A stretch of 61,814 bases of DNA from Desulfotomaculum sp. GTDB lineage: Bacteria > Bacillota > Desulfotomaculia > Desulfotomaculales > Nap2-2B. The notes under the pieces were generated by a model, which was given only the letters and a program-made list of their open reading frames with translations, was not told where the DNA came from and searched no databases. Location: NCBI GenBank assembly GCA_003485325.1, contig DMZI01000055.1:12127-73940 (forward strand). The letters run 5' to 3'. Position numbers and translations under genes: made by a program. Shown here piece by piece: positions 23,645 through 32,661 of the stretch (positions within the stretch are counted from its first letter, which is position 1; each line of letters begins with the position of its first letter).

Positions 23645-25019
23645 GAGAACCGCAAGAATTAGAACAGGCCCATTGTTCAATCTTGTCAAGGAACAAGTAG
23701 CCAAAAAAAATGTTCCTGAAGTAAATCCTGACGTTGCGAGAAAACTTGCTTTTCTTGAAGATTTAAAAGAAAAGACTATTAAGAAAGTAATTGATAATGT
23801 AGCAGAAAATATTTCTTTTGTTCGCAGTTCTGAAGAAGAAAAAACCCGTTTTAAAAAAGGCATAACTGAAATAGTCAATTTAGTACTGGCGGAAGAAGAA
23901 AAAATTATCAGCCGGGTTGACCGGGACAAAATAGTCCAGGATGTTACAAATGAAATTACAGGGTATGGCCCTATTGACCCATTGTTAGATGACCCGGAAA
24001 TTAGTGAAATAATGGTCAATGGCCCGAAAAAGGTATATGTTGAAAAAAAGGGCAGGATTATTGAAACCGATGCGACTTTCCGTGATGATGATCATGTAAG
24101 GAAGATTATAGATAAGATCATCAGCCCTCTTGGCAGAAGGCTTGACGATACTTCGGCTATGGTGGATGCGCGTTTGCCGGACGGTTCAAGGGTAAATGCT
24201 GTTATCCCACCTTTGGCAGTTGACGGGCCAGTTCTAACCATCCGCAAGTTTTCAAAAAGCCCGCTCACCGTAGACGATTTGATTGAATTCGGGACTATGT
24301 CCGCTGAGGTGGCAATTTTTCTGAAGGCTTGCGTGGAGAGCCGGATTAACATAATGATCAGCGGCGGAACCGGATCAGGGAAAACGACAACTTTAAATGT
24401 TATTTCCTCTTTCATACCCCCTGATGAGAGGATTGTCACCATAGAAGACGCCGCCGAGCTGCAGCTATGGCAGGATCATATAGTCCGGCTGGAAACCCGG
24501 CCGCCAAACATAGAAGGAAAAGGCCGTGTAACCACGCGTGATCTTCTGATCAACACTCTCAGGATGCGCCCGGACAGGATTGTAGTGGGCGAGGTACGCG
24601 GCGGAGAGGCTTTGGATATGCTGCAGGCAATGAATACAGGACATGACGGTTCAATTACTACCGGACATGCAAACAGTCCCCGTGATATTCTTTTTCGGTT
24701 GGAAACAATGGTCCTTATGGCAGGTGTGGAACTGCCCTTAAGGGCAGTCAGGGAACAAATAGCAGCATCAATTAATTTGATTGTTCATCAGGAACGTTTT
24801 AAGGACGGGACCCGCAAAATAACCAATGTTACCGAAATTACAGGAATGGAAGGCGATACAATAACATTGCAGGATATCTTTGTTTTTAAACAAACAGGCA
24901 TTGATGAAAGGGGCCGTGTAGCCGGGCGGTATAGTCCGACCGGCATAGTTCCAAGATTTATCCGGAAAATGGAATCGGCGGGTATCTATCTCCCCCACCA
25001 GATATTCATTACTTTTTAG
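23634..25019 (+). CDS. tadA: TadA/CpaF secretion ATPase
   Basis: A 461-residue type II/IV secretion-type hexameric ATPase that powers Flp pilus assembly. Walker A GGTGSGKTT (about 245-253), Asp box and Walker B region in MRPDRIVVGEVRGGEALDML, His box TGHDGSITTGHANSP. N-terminal extension typical of CpaF. ATG 23634 lies inside the end of tadZ with GGGGG upstream. It works with TadB and TadC encoded next. Confidence 0.95.
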   Translation: MIGERTARIRTGPLFNLVKEQVAKKNVPEVNPDVARKLAFLEDLKEKTIKKVIDNVAENISFVRSSEEEKTRFKKGITEIVNLVLAEEEKIISRVDRDKIVQDVTNEITGYGPIDPLLDDPEISEIMVNGPKKVYVEKKGRIIETDATFRDDDHVRKIIDKIISPLGRRLDDTSAMVDARLPDGSRVNAVIPPLAVDGPVLTIRKFSKSPLTVDDLIEFGTMSAEVAIFLKACVESRINIMISGGTGSGKTTTLNVISSFIPPDERIVTIEDAAELQLWQDHIVRLETRPPNIEGKGRVTTRDLLINTLRMRPDRIVVGEVRGGEALDMLQAMNTGHDGSITTGHANSPRDILFRLETMVLMAGVELPLRAVREQIAASINLIVHQERFKDGTRKITNVTEITGMEGDTITLQDIFVFKQTGIDERGRVAGRYSPTGIVPRFIRKMESAGIYLPHQIFITF

Positions 25020-25035
25020 CAAAGGGGCACTTTCA

Positions 25036-26043
25036 ATGTCCATTATTATATCGTTGACGATAATTTTCGCAGCGGTATTTTTTATAACAATTTTGTCATA
25101 CAAAATTGTTTTTACAGATAAAGGAACAATTAGATCACGTTTGAAAAAAATAGTTAAAACAGCTTCTCTTCATGAATACAACGAAGCAGAGATATTTAAA
25201 GGCAAAAAAACTAAGCCTGCAAAAAGAAAATTCAAAGCACGTGTCCCAAAAAAATATTTAGTACTTGAACGTTACTTTCAAAAACTTTCTGGAAGGCTGG
25301 AAAGAGCTCATTTGCTTTATTTGCCCGGGGAATTTATCTTGCTGTCTCTTTCCTGTGCAGTTTTATTCGCCTTAATATTGATTTGTGCCGCAGTTCTTAC
25401 TATAAATGCGAAACCTGTAATATTAGTCCTTTTTGCTTTAATCGGCGGTATAACAGGATTTACACTTCCTCTATTGTTCCTGTCATCCAGGGAAAAGAAG
25501 CAGCGCAACCTCTTAAGCAGCGAAACCGGTAATATGGTGCTCCTACTGGCAAATTACCTGAGAGCGGGTCATTCTTTTACAAAAGCCATAGAGCAGGTAA
25601 GTCATGAAGTCTCTTCTCCCCTTTCTGAGGAATTAAAAAAATTCGTCAAAGATTTGAATTTGGGCGGGAGTCTCACAGAGGCCCTTGATGAACTGGAAAA
25701 CAGGACAAGTGATGAAGATTTAGGACTGGTCATAACAGCAATCCTGATTCACCATCAGGTAGGAGGTAATTTGGCGGAAGTACTTGATAACATCAACCAG
25801 ACGATTAGGGAAAGAATTCGCCTAAAAGGAGAGATAAAAACTTTAACTGCTCAGGGCAGGCTTTCGGCTATAATTATCAGCCTGCTGCCCATAGTGGTCG
25901 GAATTGTGCTTTCTATCTTAAACCCGGCCTTTGTGCAAGTGCTTTTTACCGAACCTGCCGGCAGGATAATGCTTACTATTGCTATATTTTCCGAAATAAC
26001 AGGAATCTTGCTGATCAACAGAATTATTAAAATTAAGGTATAG
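25036..26043 (+). CDS. tadB: TadB inner-membrane platform protein (T2SSF)
   Basis: A 335-residue membrane protein with N-terminal helix, a pair of helices near 95-150, a cytosolic T2SSF domain (LLLANYLRAGHSFTKAIEQV, LGLVITAILIHHQVGGNLAEVL) and C-terminal helices. It forms the membrane platform on which TadA acts. Spacing to tadA is 16 bases and to tadC 10 bases. Confidence 0.92.
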   Translation: MSIIISLTIIFAAVFFITILSYKIVFTDKGTIRSRLKKIVKTASLHEYNEAEIFKGKKTKPAKRKFKARVPKKYLVLERYFQKLSGRLERAHLLYLPGEFILLSLSCAVLFALILICAAVLTINAKPVILVLFALIGGITGFTLPLLFLSSREKKQRNLLSSETGNMVLLLANYLRAGHSFTKAIEQVSHEVSSPLSEELKKFVKDLNLGGSLTEALDELENRTSDEDLGLVITAILIHHQVGGNLAEVLDNINQTIRERIRLKGEIKTLTAQGRLSAIIISLLPIVVGIVLSILNPAFVQVLFTEPAGRIMLTIAIFSEITGILLINRIIKIKV

Positions 26044-26053
26044 GGGAAAGAGT

Positions 26054-26968
26054 ATGTTTTATGTTTTTTTGGCGCTAATTTTTATTCTTGTTTTTGTGCT
26101 GATATTATTGGTCAGCCAATTAATTTTTTTAAGACAGTACGGTATAAAAGCAAAGCTAAGAAACATCAGTTTAATGCGTTCGTTCAACGAGGATGAGGAA
26201 TCCTTAAACCTTCCCTTTAAAATAAGAGTTTTAAAACCTATGGAAACGAAAATTATAAATTTTTTCAATAGTCTTCTGCCTTTAAATTTAACAGCCGCAG
26301 TTGAAAAAAAGTTAATTCAGTCCGGAAACCCGAAAGGCATAAAAGCTGGTTATTTTGTAACATGTGTTTTCATTACTTTTCTTGTTCTAAGTCCCACGGC
26401 ATTTTTTTTGCCGCTTATAGCTGGTTTTGGTTATAGAACGGCATTTCAGGGCTTTTTTATTACCATGGTCCTGTGCATAGCGGCTCCAACGGCCTGGCTC
26501 TTTTTCAATGCAAACAAGAGGTTAAAAGAGATAGATATTGCACTTCCGGACGCTATTGATTTGCTGGTAGTATGTGTAGAAGCAGGCCTTGGTTTCGACC
26601 TGGCCATGTCCAAGGTAACTGAAAGAATGAAAGGCCCCCTGGGTGAAGAGTTTGGCAAGACCTTAAACGAGATAAAAATGGGCAAGAGCAGGCAGGATGC
26701 ATTAAGAGATCTTTCAAGAAGGGTTGAATCCTATAATCTCAGTTCATTCTTATCAATGATTATTCAAGGTACGCAGATGGGTTTTGCCATAGGACCTATT
26801 CTGCGCATCCAGTCAGAATCGATGCGCAGGTACCGCCGGCAAAGGGCGCAGGAAATGGCTATGAAGACGCCTATAAAAATGCTTTTCCCGATGGTCTTTT
26901 TTATCTTTCCAGCTTTGTTCGTTATAATTCTTGGGCCTGCAATTATTCAAATTCTAACCAAGTTGTAG
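26054..26968 (+). CDS. tadC: TadC inner-membrane platform protein (T2SSF)
   Basis: A 304-residue partner of TadB. N-terminal helix, two central helices, the T2SSF domain (ALPDAIDLLVVCVEAGLGFD, MGFAIGPILRIQSESMRRYR) and C-terminal helix pair. The RRQRAQEMAMKTPIKMLFPM stretch is typical of TadC. Last canonical tad gene of the locus. Confidence 0.92.
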   Translation: MFYVFLALIFILVFVLILLVSQLIFLRQYGIKAKLRNISLMRSFNEDEESLNLPFKIRVLKPMETKIINFFNSLLPLNLTAAVEKKLIQSGNPKGIKAGYFVTCVFITFLVLSPTAFFLPLIAGFGYRTAFQGFFITMVLCIAAPTAWLFFNANKRLKEIDIALPDAIDLLVVCVEAGLGFDLAMSKVTERMKGPLGEEFGKTLNEIKMGKSRQDALRDLSRRVESYNLSSFLSMIIQGTQMGFAIGPILRIQSESMRRYRRQRAQEMAMKTPIKMLFPMVFFIFPALFVIILGPAIIQILTKL

Positions 26969-26983
26969 TTACGGACGGTGTTT

Positions 26984-28657
26984 ATGTTGACGAAGTGGAG
27001 AATATTATTAAACCTCCTTTTCTTGACTTTTGCAGTACTTATCCCTTATGCAAGTGCGCAAGAAGTTTCAATTGTTTCTAAAGGGCTGGCAGTTGCCTTG
27101 GTTATTGATAGTTCAGCAAGTATGAAGGATAACGATCCCGAAACCGTCCGTATTGAAGCTGCAAAAAGGGCAATCGACTTGTTAAGTAACAGCGATCAGA
27201 TCTGCATAATCCAATTTGCAGATGAGGCTGCTGTATTATTACCACTGAGGAAAGTTGGCGGTGAATCATCGAGAAATGAAATTCTTTCAACGATTAACAA
27301 CATCGGAAACAAAGGCTATACAGATTTAAAAGGAGGCCTGGAGAAAGCCCTGATTGAACTCTCCAAGGCTGAGACAGGGAAGAAAAAAATTGTCCTTCTT
27401 CTTTCGGATGGTGAGCCTGATCTGCCTTACTTGCTGCAGAACTCAAAAAGTATGGCAAAGTACATGGCTGAACTGGACAAAGATATTGACCTATTTAAAA
27501 ACCAGCGCTTGAGTGTCCATTGTATCGCGCTTGGCATAACCGAAACCCCTTCTTTATTGCGTAACATTGCTCAAAAAACTGGCGGAGAATATTTTTTAGT
27601 AACTGATCCAAATGAGCTGGTTTATTTTTTTAAATCAATTTTAATTACAAATAAATATCCTGCGATAGATCAGCCCAGTTTCTTTTATGATTATAAGCTT
27701 AATAATTATAGCGTCGGCGATAGATTTCCTGTTCGGGCAGGTTTTAAAATTGGGACAGATAATTTGGTTCCCGGTCCGCACTTGAATCTCGAGCATTTTA
27801 TACTAAAGATTATTCTCCCAGACAAGCGTACTATAACAGTACCTTTTAAAGATGACGGCGGCAGCTCTTCCTTAGACCAAAAAAAGGACGACGGTGTATT
27901 TTCCGCCTGCGTTGATTGTACTCAAACAGGTGAATCAACCTTATATATTCAGGTGAAAGGTACTTATAAGGGTAAAGCAATTGCGGAAAATAGAAAGTTA
28001 GGAAAAATTACAGTAGAACCCGAACTGCAAAAAGGCAAATTCGGTGCTTTTAAATCAGTTGCTGCCATGATCACCAATAACCTTTTGAACAGGCTTGATC
28101 AAAGAAAAATTTCTGAAAACATACTTTTGCTGGCTGCTAAATATAAAGATGGCATAATAATAAAACAGTATGCAATTAGCTGGCATAAGTTACTGATTGC
28201 ACTAATTTTAATAATTATTATTTCGATTGCCGCTTTCACTATCAGGTACATCAGGGTAAAAATCCATGCTTACCAGATTAAAGGCACCCTAAACTATAAA
28301 ATACCAACGGAAAGTTCCTCCGGGATATTGAATTTGGAACAGTTAGGTAAGAAAGAAGTTTTAATTGCAACGGAAAATGATCTTGGGGCGGATTTCGTAC
28401 TGCCTAAGAAAAACAGAAATTTTGCGTTTAAATTAATAAAAATTAACAGAAGCAAAAAAAATAAGATAGCTATTAAGGAATTTAACTTAAATGGCGCTAA
28501 GTTCTGTTACCTTGTTATTTGCCTGCCTGGAACATATCTTTTATATAATAAAAGACCTAAAAGCCGCCAACAGATCGTCCACGGTGATTATTTCACAATT
28601 GGGGATTATGTTTTTGAATTGAATTGCCCTGAAGCAAGTGAGCATTATGAACATTAA
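26984..28657 (+). CDS. membrane-anchored VWA-domain protein with possible FHA-like tail
   Basis: About 557 residues. Signal peptide (ends PYASA), then a von Willebrand A domain (about 35-225) with a complete MIDAS: DSSAS, Thr in GYTDLKGG, Asp in LLSDGEPD. A beta-rich region follows, then a membrane helix near 398-424 and a C-terminal cytosolic part of about 130 residues. This ends in GDYFTIGDYVFEL, which resembles the last strands of an FHA domain (inference). It lies 9-15 bases after tadC, so it is probably a pilus-locus accessory, perhaps supplying the VWA part missing from the TadG-like protein. GTG 26978 is an alternative start. Confidence 0.8.
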   Translation: MLTKWRILLNLLFLTFAVLIPYASAQEVSIVSKGLAVALVIDSSASMKDNDPETVRIEAAKRAIDLLSNSDQICIIQFADEAAVLLPLRKVGGESSRNEILSTINNIGNKGYTDLKGGLEKALIELSKAETGKKKIVLLLSDGEPDLPYLLQNSKSMAKYMAELDKDIDLFKNQRLSVHCIALGITETPSLLRNIAQKTGGEYFLVTDPNELVYFFKSILITNKYPAIDQPSFFYDYKLNNYSVGDRFPVRAGFKIGTDNLVPGPHLNLEHFILKIILPDKRTITVPFKDDGGSSSLDQKKDDGVFSACVDCTQTGESTLYIQVKGTYKGKAIAENRKLGKITVEPELQKGKFGAFKSVAAMITNNLLNRLDQRKISENILLLAAKYKDGIIIKQYAISWHKLLIALILIIIISIAAFTIRYIRVKIHAYQIKGTLNYKIPTESSSGILNLEQLGKKEVLIATENDLGADFVLPKKNRNFAFKLIKINRSKKNKIAIKEFNLNGAKFCYLVICLPGTYLLYNKRPKSRQQIVHGDYFTIGDYVFELNCPEASEHYEH

Positions 28658-28676
28658 ATAATCAGGAGACTTGAAT

Positions 28677-29027
28677 TTGTATTATTTGTTAATAGATCCG
28701 GCTAAGAAAACGGTTTTAGCGGAAAACCTTCAAATAGCAAGTAATCCATTGCAGAGAATGTCCGGACTGTTAGGAAAAAACTATTTGCCTTATGGCGAAG
28801 GGTTATTATTGGTTCCCTGCAATTCTATACATACGTTTTTTATGCGTTTTCCTATAGATATACTTTTTCTTGACCGATTTTATAAAGTTCTAAGAATAGT
28901 AGAGAACCTTCAGCCATACCGCCTTGCTTTGCATCTGAAAGCTTTTCAGACAGTTGAATTGCCCGCTGGAACCGTTTGCAAACTTAATACTGAAGTAGGC
29001 AGTAATCTAACTTTACTTAAAAATTAG
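28677..29027 (+). CDS. DUF192 protein
   Basis: About 116 residues matching the small DUF192 family: RMSGLLGK, GEGLLLVPCNSIHTFFMRFPID, LDRFYKVLRIVENL, VELPAGT. Function unknown. DUF192 genes often sit beside tad or secretion genes. Start is TTG 28677 (AGGAG eight bases upstream); TTG 28671 is too close to the site. No signal peptide. Confidence 0.8.
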   Translation: MYYLLIDPAKKTVLAENLQIASNPLQRMSGLLGKNYLPYGEGLLLVPCNSIHTFFMRFPIDILFLDRFYKVLRIVENLQPYRLALHLKAFQTVELPAGTVCKLNTEVGSNLTLLKN

Positions 29028-29047
29028 TTTTTTATGGAGGCTGAACA

Positions 29048-31315
29048 ATGAAACAACTGCACATAAGAGTGATTGATAGTTATAGGAAGATGGTTGAAAA
29101 AATACACCCTGAATTAATTGATGAATGGCCTATTATCTCAGGATATAATTTGAAGATTGGCAAATACCGGGGCTGGACTCTTCTTGTATTTGAACATACG
29201 GGTAACCCCTTTGTTTTGACAATTCCGTTTGAATATATTCCAAGAGGGATTCTTGAAATCGAAAATATTGCCGCCAATTTATCTGTTGTACGAAAAGTAA
29301 TCTCAAGGCACTTCCGTCTTTCACTAAAAGACGCTGCAGTAATCGTCAACTCCAGGAGATCCAATATTGAACAGGAACTGGAAATAATCATGAAACAACA
29401 TGAGTCGTTCTGTAAACGGACAGTTTTAAAAGAAGCCGGAGATAATATAGAAATTGAAAAGAAGAAGAAGAATAAGCTTGAAAGAAATAATAAAAAAACT
29501 GAAGAATTGCAGAGCAGCATACTGGAATTTAAAAATGAAAAGCAGCTAAGATTAGCGGAAACGGTTCTAATAGAAGATGAATCTACAGTACAGAAAGGAC
29601 AAATGAGAAATAATCAGGCGGTTGAGTATCCGGAAATCTTTGAAAGCAAAATTGAGTCTGTTGATAAGGAATTTTTCGGGGAAACAGTGGAACAAGTTGA
29701 GGTTTTGGAAACCGGGTTTGAGGAATACTTCTCTGAAAATTCAACTGCGTCTGTTGATAACATACTTGAATGGATAGAATCAGTAGATATAATTAAAGAA
29801 TCGGCAGTTTCATTTGAGCAGGACAAAGTTGATTCCGACATTCCAGAATTAAATGCGGTTGTAAATGAAAATAATACCCTGGAAGAAATTTCTGAAGGCC
29901 TGAAAAAAATTGATCTGGTATCTGAAGCAGAAAAGAAAAACGACAATTTGATGGAATGTGAAGAAATGAACAATAAGGATATTCCCTTCTCCGAAACGTC
30001 TCTAGATGATCCAGAGAAGTTTATTAAAAAGACAGGTAAGAAATTGGAACAAATTAATTATATGAAAGCCCCTAGTTGTCAGGAAATATTTGTAATCAAG
30101 CAGCCTGACCCTGGAGAGTCCGAAAAGAAACTAACAATAATGCATACAAAAGATGCATTCGACCGCAAAGAAATAAGTGAAACAAAAGAAAAAGGTTCGC
30201 CTTCTGAAAGAAAAGAGGTTTCAAAAGTCAGGCCTGCTAAAAAAGCGGCGCATACCGCTCGAACACTGTCTCAGAAAGAGTTAGTTAAAGCAAATAGCGG
30301 GCCTTCTGTAAAAATTATTGAAGAACAACTGCCCAATAGAAAAAAGGTGTTTGTCATACACGGAGCAAATAAAAAGATCAATAATTCGCTGCATGATTTC
30401 TTAAACAGTATAGGGCTTCAACCTGTTGGATTTGACGATATGTTTGGATTAAACGGCGATCATGATCTAAAAGCAAGTGAAATGCTTATTACTGTTTTTA
30501 AAAACGTTCAAGCGGTCTTGTCAGTATTAACACCTGCCGAAGCGGCGGTTAAAAAGCATCAGACTAAATATTTTTATAACAACAGTGAAGAAAAACCCCC
30601 AAAATTCCCTCTAAGGACCAATGTTTTGTTGAGCACCGGTATGGCCCTGGCTTTAAACAGAGAAAGAACAATAGTTGTTGAAATAGGCGAATTAAACTTT
30701 TATAAAGATTTGACTGGAATTCAAACAATCAACATGGATAACAGCCCAGTGAGACGCAAAGAATTGCTCGATAAACTTTCCGCTGTTGGCTGTGACGTTG
30801 ATGCGGCAAGTAAAGATTGGCTTTCATCAGGAGATTTTTCAGACTCGCTGCAATTGGATTTAAATAAAAAGCTTGGATCTCCTTCAAGGATTTACAAAGT
30901 AATAAAATCCAAACAACTTTTTTCCAAAATAGGATTAAAGAATAAGTATGCTGAGGATTTAAACTCATACGATTCCGAGAACATATTTTTAGAAAAGAAA
31001 GATGCTTATATAAACATGCTTTCACATGAAAAATCTGAGGCTGCTTCATATTTGGAACCTATTCTAAAAGATAAAAAGATTGTTGTAAGCAAACAAACAA
31101 ATTTAACACCTTCCGTAAAAATAAATAAAAAAGATCGTTTAAATGAGGAAGTGAAATATTTGAAGAAAATGGAACAGCTTCAGGATCAGCTTAAAATTTT
31201 AAAAGACAACAAGTTAAACAAAAAAAAGATTGCGGTTCTTGAGAAACAGTTAGAGTTAGAAAAATACCGCTATAGAATGCTTCAACAACTATGGATTATT
31301 GAAGACCTTGGTTAG
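29048..31315 (+). CDS. large protein with TIR-like nucleotide-binding domain
   Basis: 755 residues. The N-terminal about 130 residues form a globular region I do not recognise. Residues about 135-430 are charged, Lys/Glu-rich and probably disordered or coiled. Residues about 432-605 resemble the predicted TIR-like nucleotide-binding domain (PF10137 type): KKVFVIHGANKKINNSLHDF, RTNVLLSTGMALALNRERT, and a DNSP-x-RR-x-L...GC-x-VD block. At the position where relatives carry the NADase Glu (NV-x-x-E), this protein has Ser529. A C-terminal coiled coil ends the protein. ATG with TGGAGG upstream, 20 bases after the DUF192 gene, so part of the pilus transcript. Link to defence or signalling is not shown. 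Confidence 0.7.
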   Translation: MKQLHIRVIDSYRKMVEKIHPELIDEWPIISGYNLKIGKYRGWTLLVFEHTGNPFVLTIPFEYIPRGILEIENIAANLSVVRKVISRHFRLSLKDAAVIVNSRRSNIEQELEIIMKQHESFCKRTVLKEAGDNIEIEKKKKNKLERNNKKTEELQSSILEFKNEKQLRLAETVLIEDESTVQKGQMRNNQAVEYPEIFESKIESVDKEFFGETVEQVEVLETGFEEYFSENSTASVDNILEWIESVDIIKESAVSFEQDKVDSDIPELNAVVNENNTLEEISEGLKKIDLVSEAEKKNDNLMECEEMNNKDIPFSETSLDDPEKFIKKTGKKLEQINYMKAPSCQEIFVIKQPDPGESEKKLTIMHTKDAFDRKEISETKEKGSPSERKEVSKVRPAKKAAHTARTLSQKELVKANSGPSVKIIEEQLPNRKKVFVIHGANKKINNSLHDFLNSIGLQPVGFDDMFGLNGDHDLKASEMLITVFKNVQAVLSVLTPAEAAVKKHQTKYFYNNSEEKPPKFPLRTNVLLSTGMALALNRERTIVVEIGELNFYKDLTGIQTINMDNSPVRRKELLDKLSAVGCDVDAASKDWLSSGDFSDSLQLDLNKKLGSPSRIYKVIKSKQLFSKIGLKNKYAEDLNSYDSENIFLEKKDAYINMLSHEKSEAASYLEPILKDKKIVVSKQTNLTPSVKINKKDRLNEEVKYLKKMEQLQDQLKILKDNKLNKKKIAVLEKQLELEKYRYRMLQQLWIIEDLG

Positions 31316-31340
31316 CATCTCAAGGGTATGTCAAGGTAAT

Positions 31341-31378
31341 GGGGTTGTTGACACATCATTAAGTGTATCAACAACCCC
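31341..31378 (+). terminator. hairpin terminator ending the Tad locus
   Basis: A perfect 11-base stem GGGGTTGTTGA / TCAACAACCCC (31341-31351, 31368-31378), extended by CAC/GTG in the loop. There is no T-run on either side, so it may act as an RNA 3'-end stabiliser or a bidirectional block between converging transcripts. Confidence 0.65.
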
Positions 31379-31411
31379 GTCTCCTTGTTAGCTTGGTGGC
31401 GCCGTTGATGG

Positions 31412-32050
31412 TTAGGGCTTAGTGAGATTTAAAACCACTACCTGAGTTTGTTCAGGCTTTTTTCCGGGAGAAACGTCTAGTTGGTCAATGATTTTGTGTT
31501 CCGGAAAGTATTTTAAGAAATTACCCACCGGGCTTATCGGCAATTTCAGGTAGGGAGTTTTATAATGCATAGGTACCACGTAACCGGGGTTGATCAGGGA
31601 TATTACATCTTTAGCTTCAGAGGCGTCAATTGTATAAAGCCCTCCTACAGGAATAAGCATTACATCAACATGTCCAATTTCACCAAGCAGTTTCTGATCA
31701 GGTATATGGCCAAGATCTCCAAGGTGACAAACACGAAAACCGCTTTCTTCAAAAACAAAAATTAGATTTTTCCCCCTCAGAGAACCTTTGGCGTTGTCAT
31801 GATAACTTTGAATACCTATTATTTTTAAGCCATTCATTATATGTTCACCAGCGGTTTGGATAACCTTTAGTTTACCCATAACCATTTTTACGGAATTGTG
31901 ATCAAAGTGCTGGTGGCTAACTGTAACGAGGTCTGCTGCAGCCCGGGGTTGTGGGTAACCAACAGAATCATCAAAAGGATCGGTAATGATCACCTTTCCG
32001 TTATTAGTTTGAATCATAAAGCAGGCATGACCCAACCAGGATATTTTCAC
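31412..32050 (-). CDS. metal-dependent hydrolase, MBL fold (UPF0173-like)
   Basis: A 212-residue metallo-beta-lactamase-fold hydrolase: metal motif SHQHFDH near 45-50, GDLGH further on, and a final MHYKTP. Matches the UPF0173-type stand-alone hydrolases; substrate unknown. I start at GTG 32050 (MKISWLGHACFMI), which has GGGAGG ten bases upstream and matches the family. An open frame continues to 32122 without support. A dispersed repeat begins 78 bases upstream. Confidence 0.88.
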   Translation of the reverse strand: MKISWLGHACFMIQTNNGKVIITDPFDDSVGYPQPRAAADLVTVSHQHFDHNSVKMVMGKLKVIQTAGEHIMNGLKIIGIQSYHDNAKGSLRGKNLIFVFEESGFRVCHLGDLGHIPDQKLLGEIGHVDVMLIPVGGLYTIDASEAKDVISLINPGYVVPMHYKTPYLKLPISPVGNFLKYFPEHKIIDQLDVSPGKKPEQTQVVVLNLTKP

Positions 32051-32128
32051 TTTCCAACTACCTCCCTTAAGGAAACTATACTTTTTGGAACAATCTTTAA
32101 TATGAGCAAATATCCCCCCCAAGTCTAC

Positions 32129-32445
32129 CCTGAAAATAAGTATCCGATAGGCACGGCAATATCAACGCTCACTCCGGTGCTTAAGCACCGACAGCAGCAC
32201 GGCTTGCTTCGGACCGGACTAGCGGTGCTGCAAAGGCGGCATGGCAAATTTTAAAAATATAGCTTCCATTATACTTCTGATCTCATTTAGCCTCTTCAAG
32301 AAACTACCAGTGTGCCGCTGGTTTCGCACCGCTGTCCGGTTACCCTCGCTTCGCCGGCTGCTGTTACCGGCGCTTCGCAATTCGTTCGCTGTTGACAACA
32401 CCGTGCCCTTTGGACGGTTTTACTGAATGCTTACTTTTTCATCCT
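32129..32445. repeat. dispersed foldback element A copy 2
   Basis: Nearly identical to 6013-6329 (one mismatch seen). Core 32149-32408 with inverted ends GGCACGGCAATATCAAC and GTTGACAACACCGTGCC. It sits in the gene-free region between miaB and the MBL hydrolase gene, followed by C and B units. Confidence 0.85.
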
Positions 32446-32652
32446 TCTGATGGCGCCGCTTGAAAGCGGCATGGATGTCTATCCTGAAAATTAACTTGCC
32501 TTAGGGAGGTCAACTGCTAAGCGTGCTCATGTTCGCCTCTTATACTTGTACGAACTCGTTCATTGAATAAAATCGCACTTAAGGCATTGCCCTCCCTTTG
32601 CTGATGAATTTTCATCCTCCTGCTGGTGTCACTTTAGCGGCATGGATGTCTT
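32446..32652. repeat. repeat units C-B-C (B internally deleted)
   Basis: The first C hairpin (GATGGCGCCGC ... GCGGCATGGATG, to about 32490) is followed by a short B unit, core 32503-32597 (95 bases). B ends are AGGGAGGTCAACTGC and GGCATTGCCCTCCCT. A second C hairpin runs to 32652. Compared with the 177-base B copies at 49119 and 50162, about 80 internal bases are missing, while both ends are kept. It ends 10 bases from the miaB stop. Confidence 0.8.
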
Positions 32653-32661
32653 ATTATATGG

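Noticed and set aside
29080..29520. 146-residue minus-strand open frame
   Set aside because: It is the antisense shadow of the Lys/Glu-rich coding region of the TIR-like gene and has no start signals.
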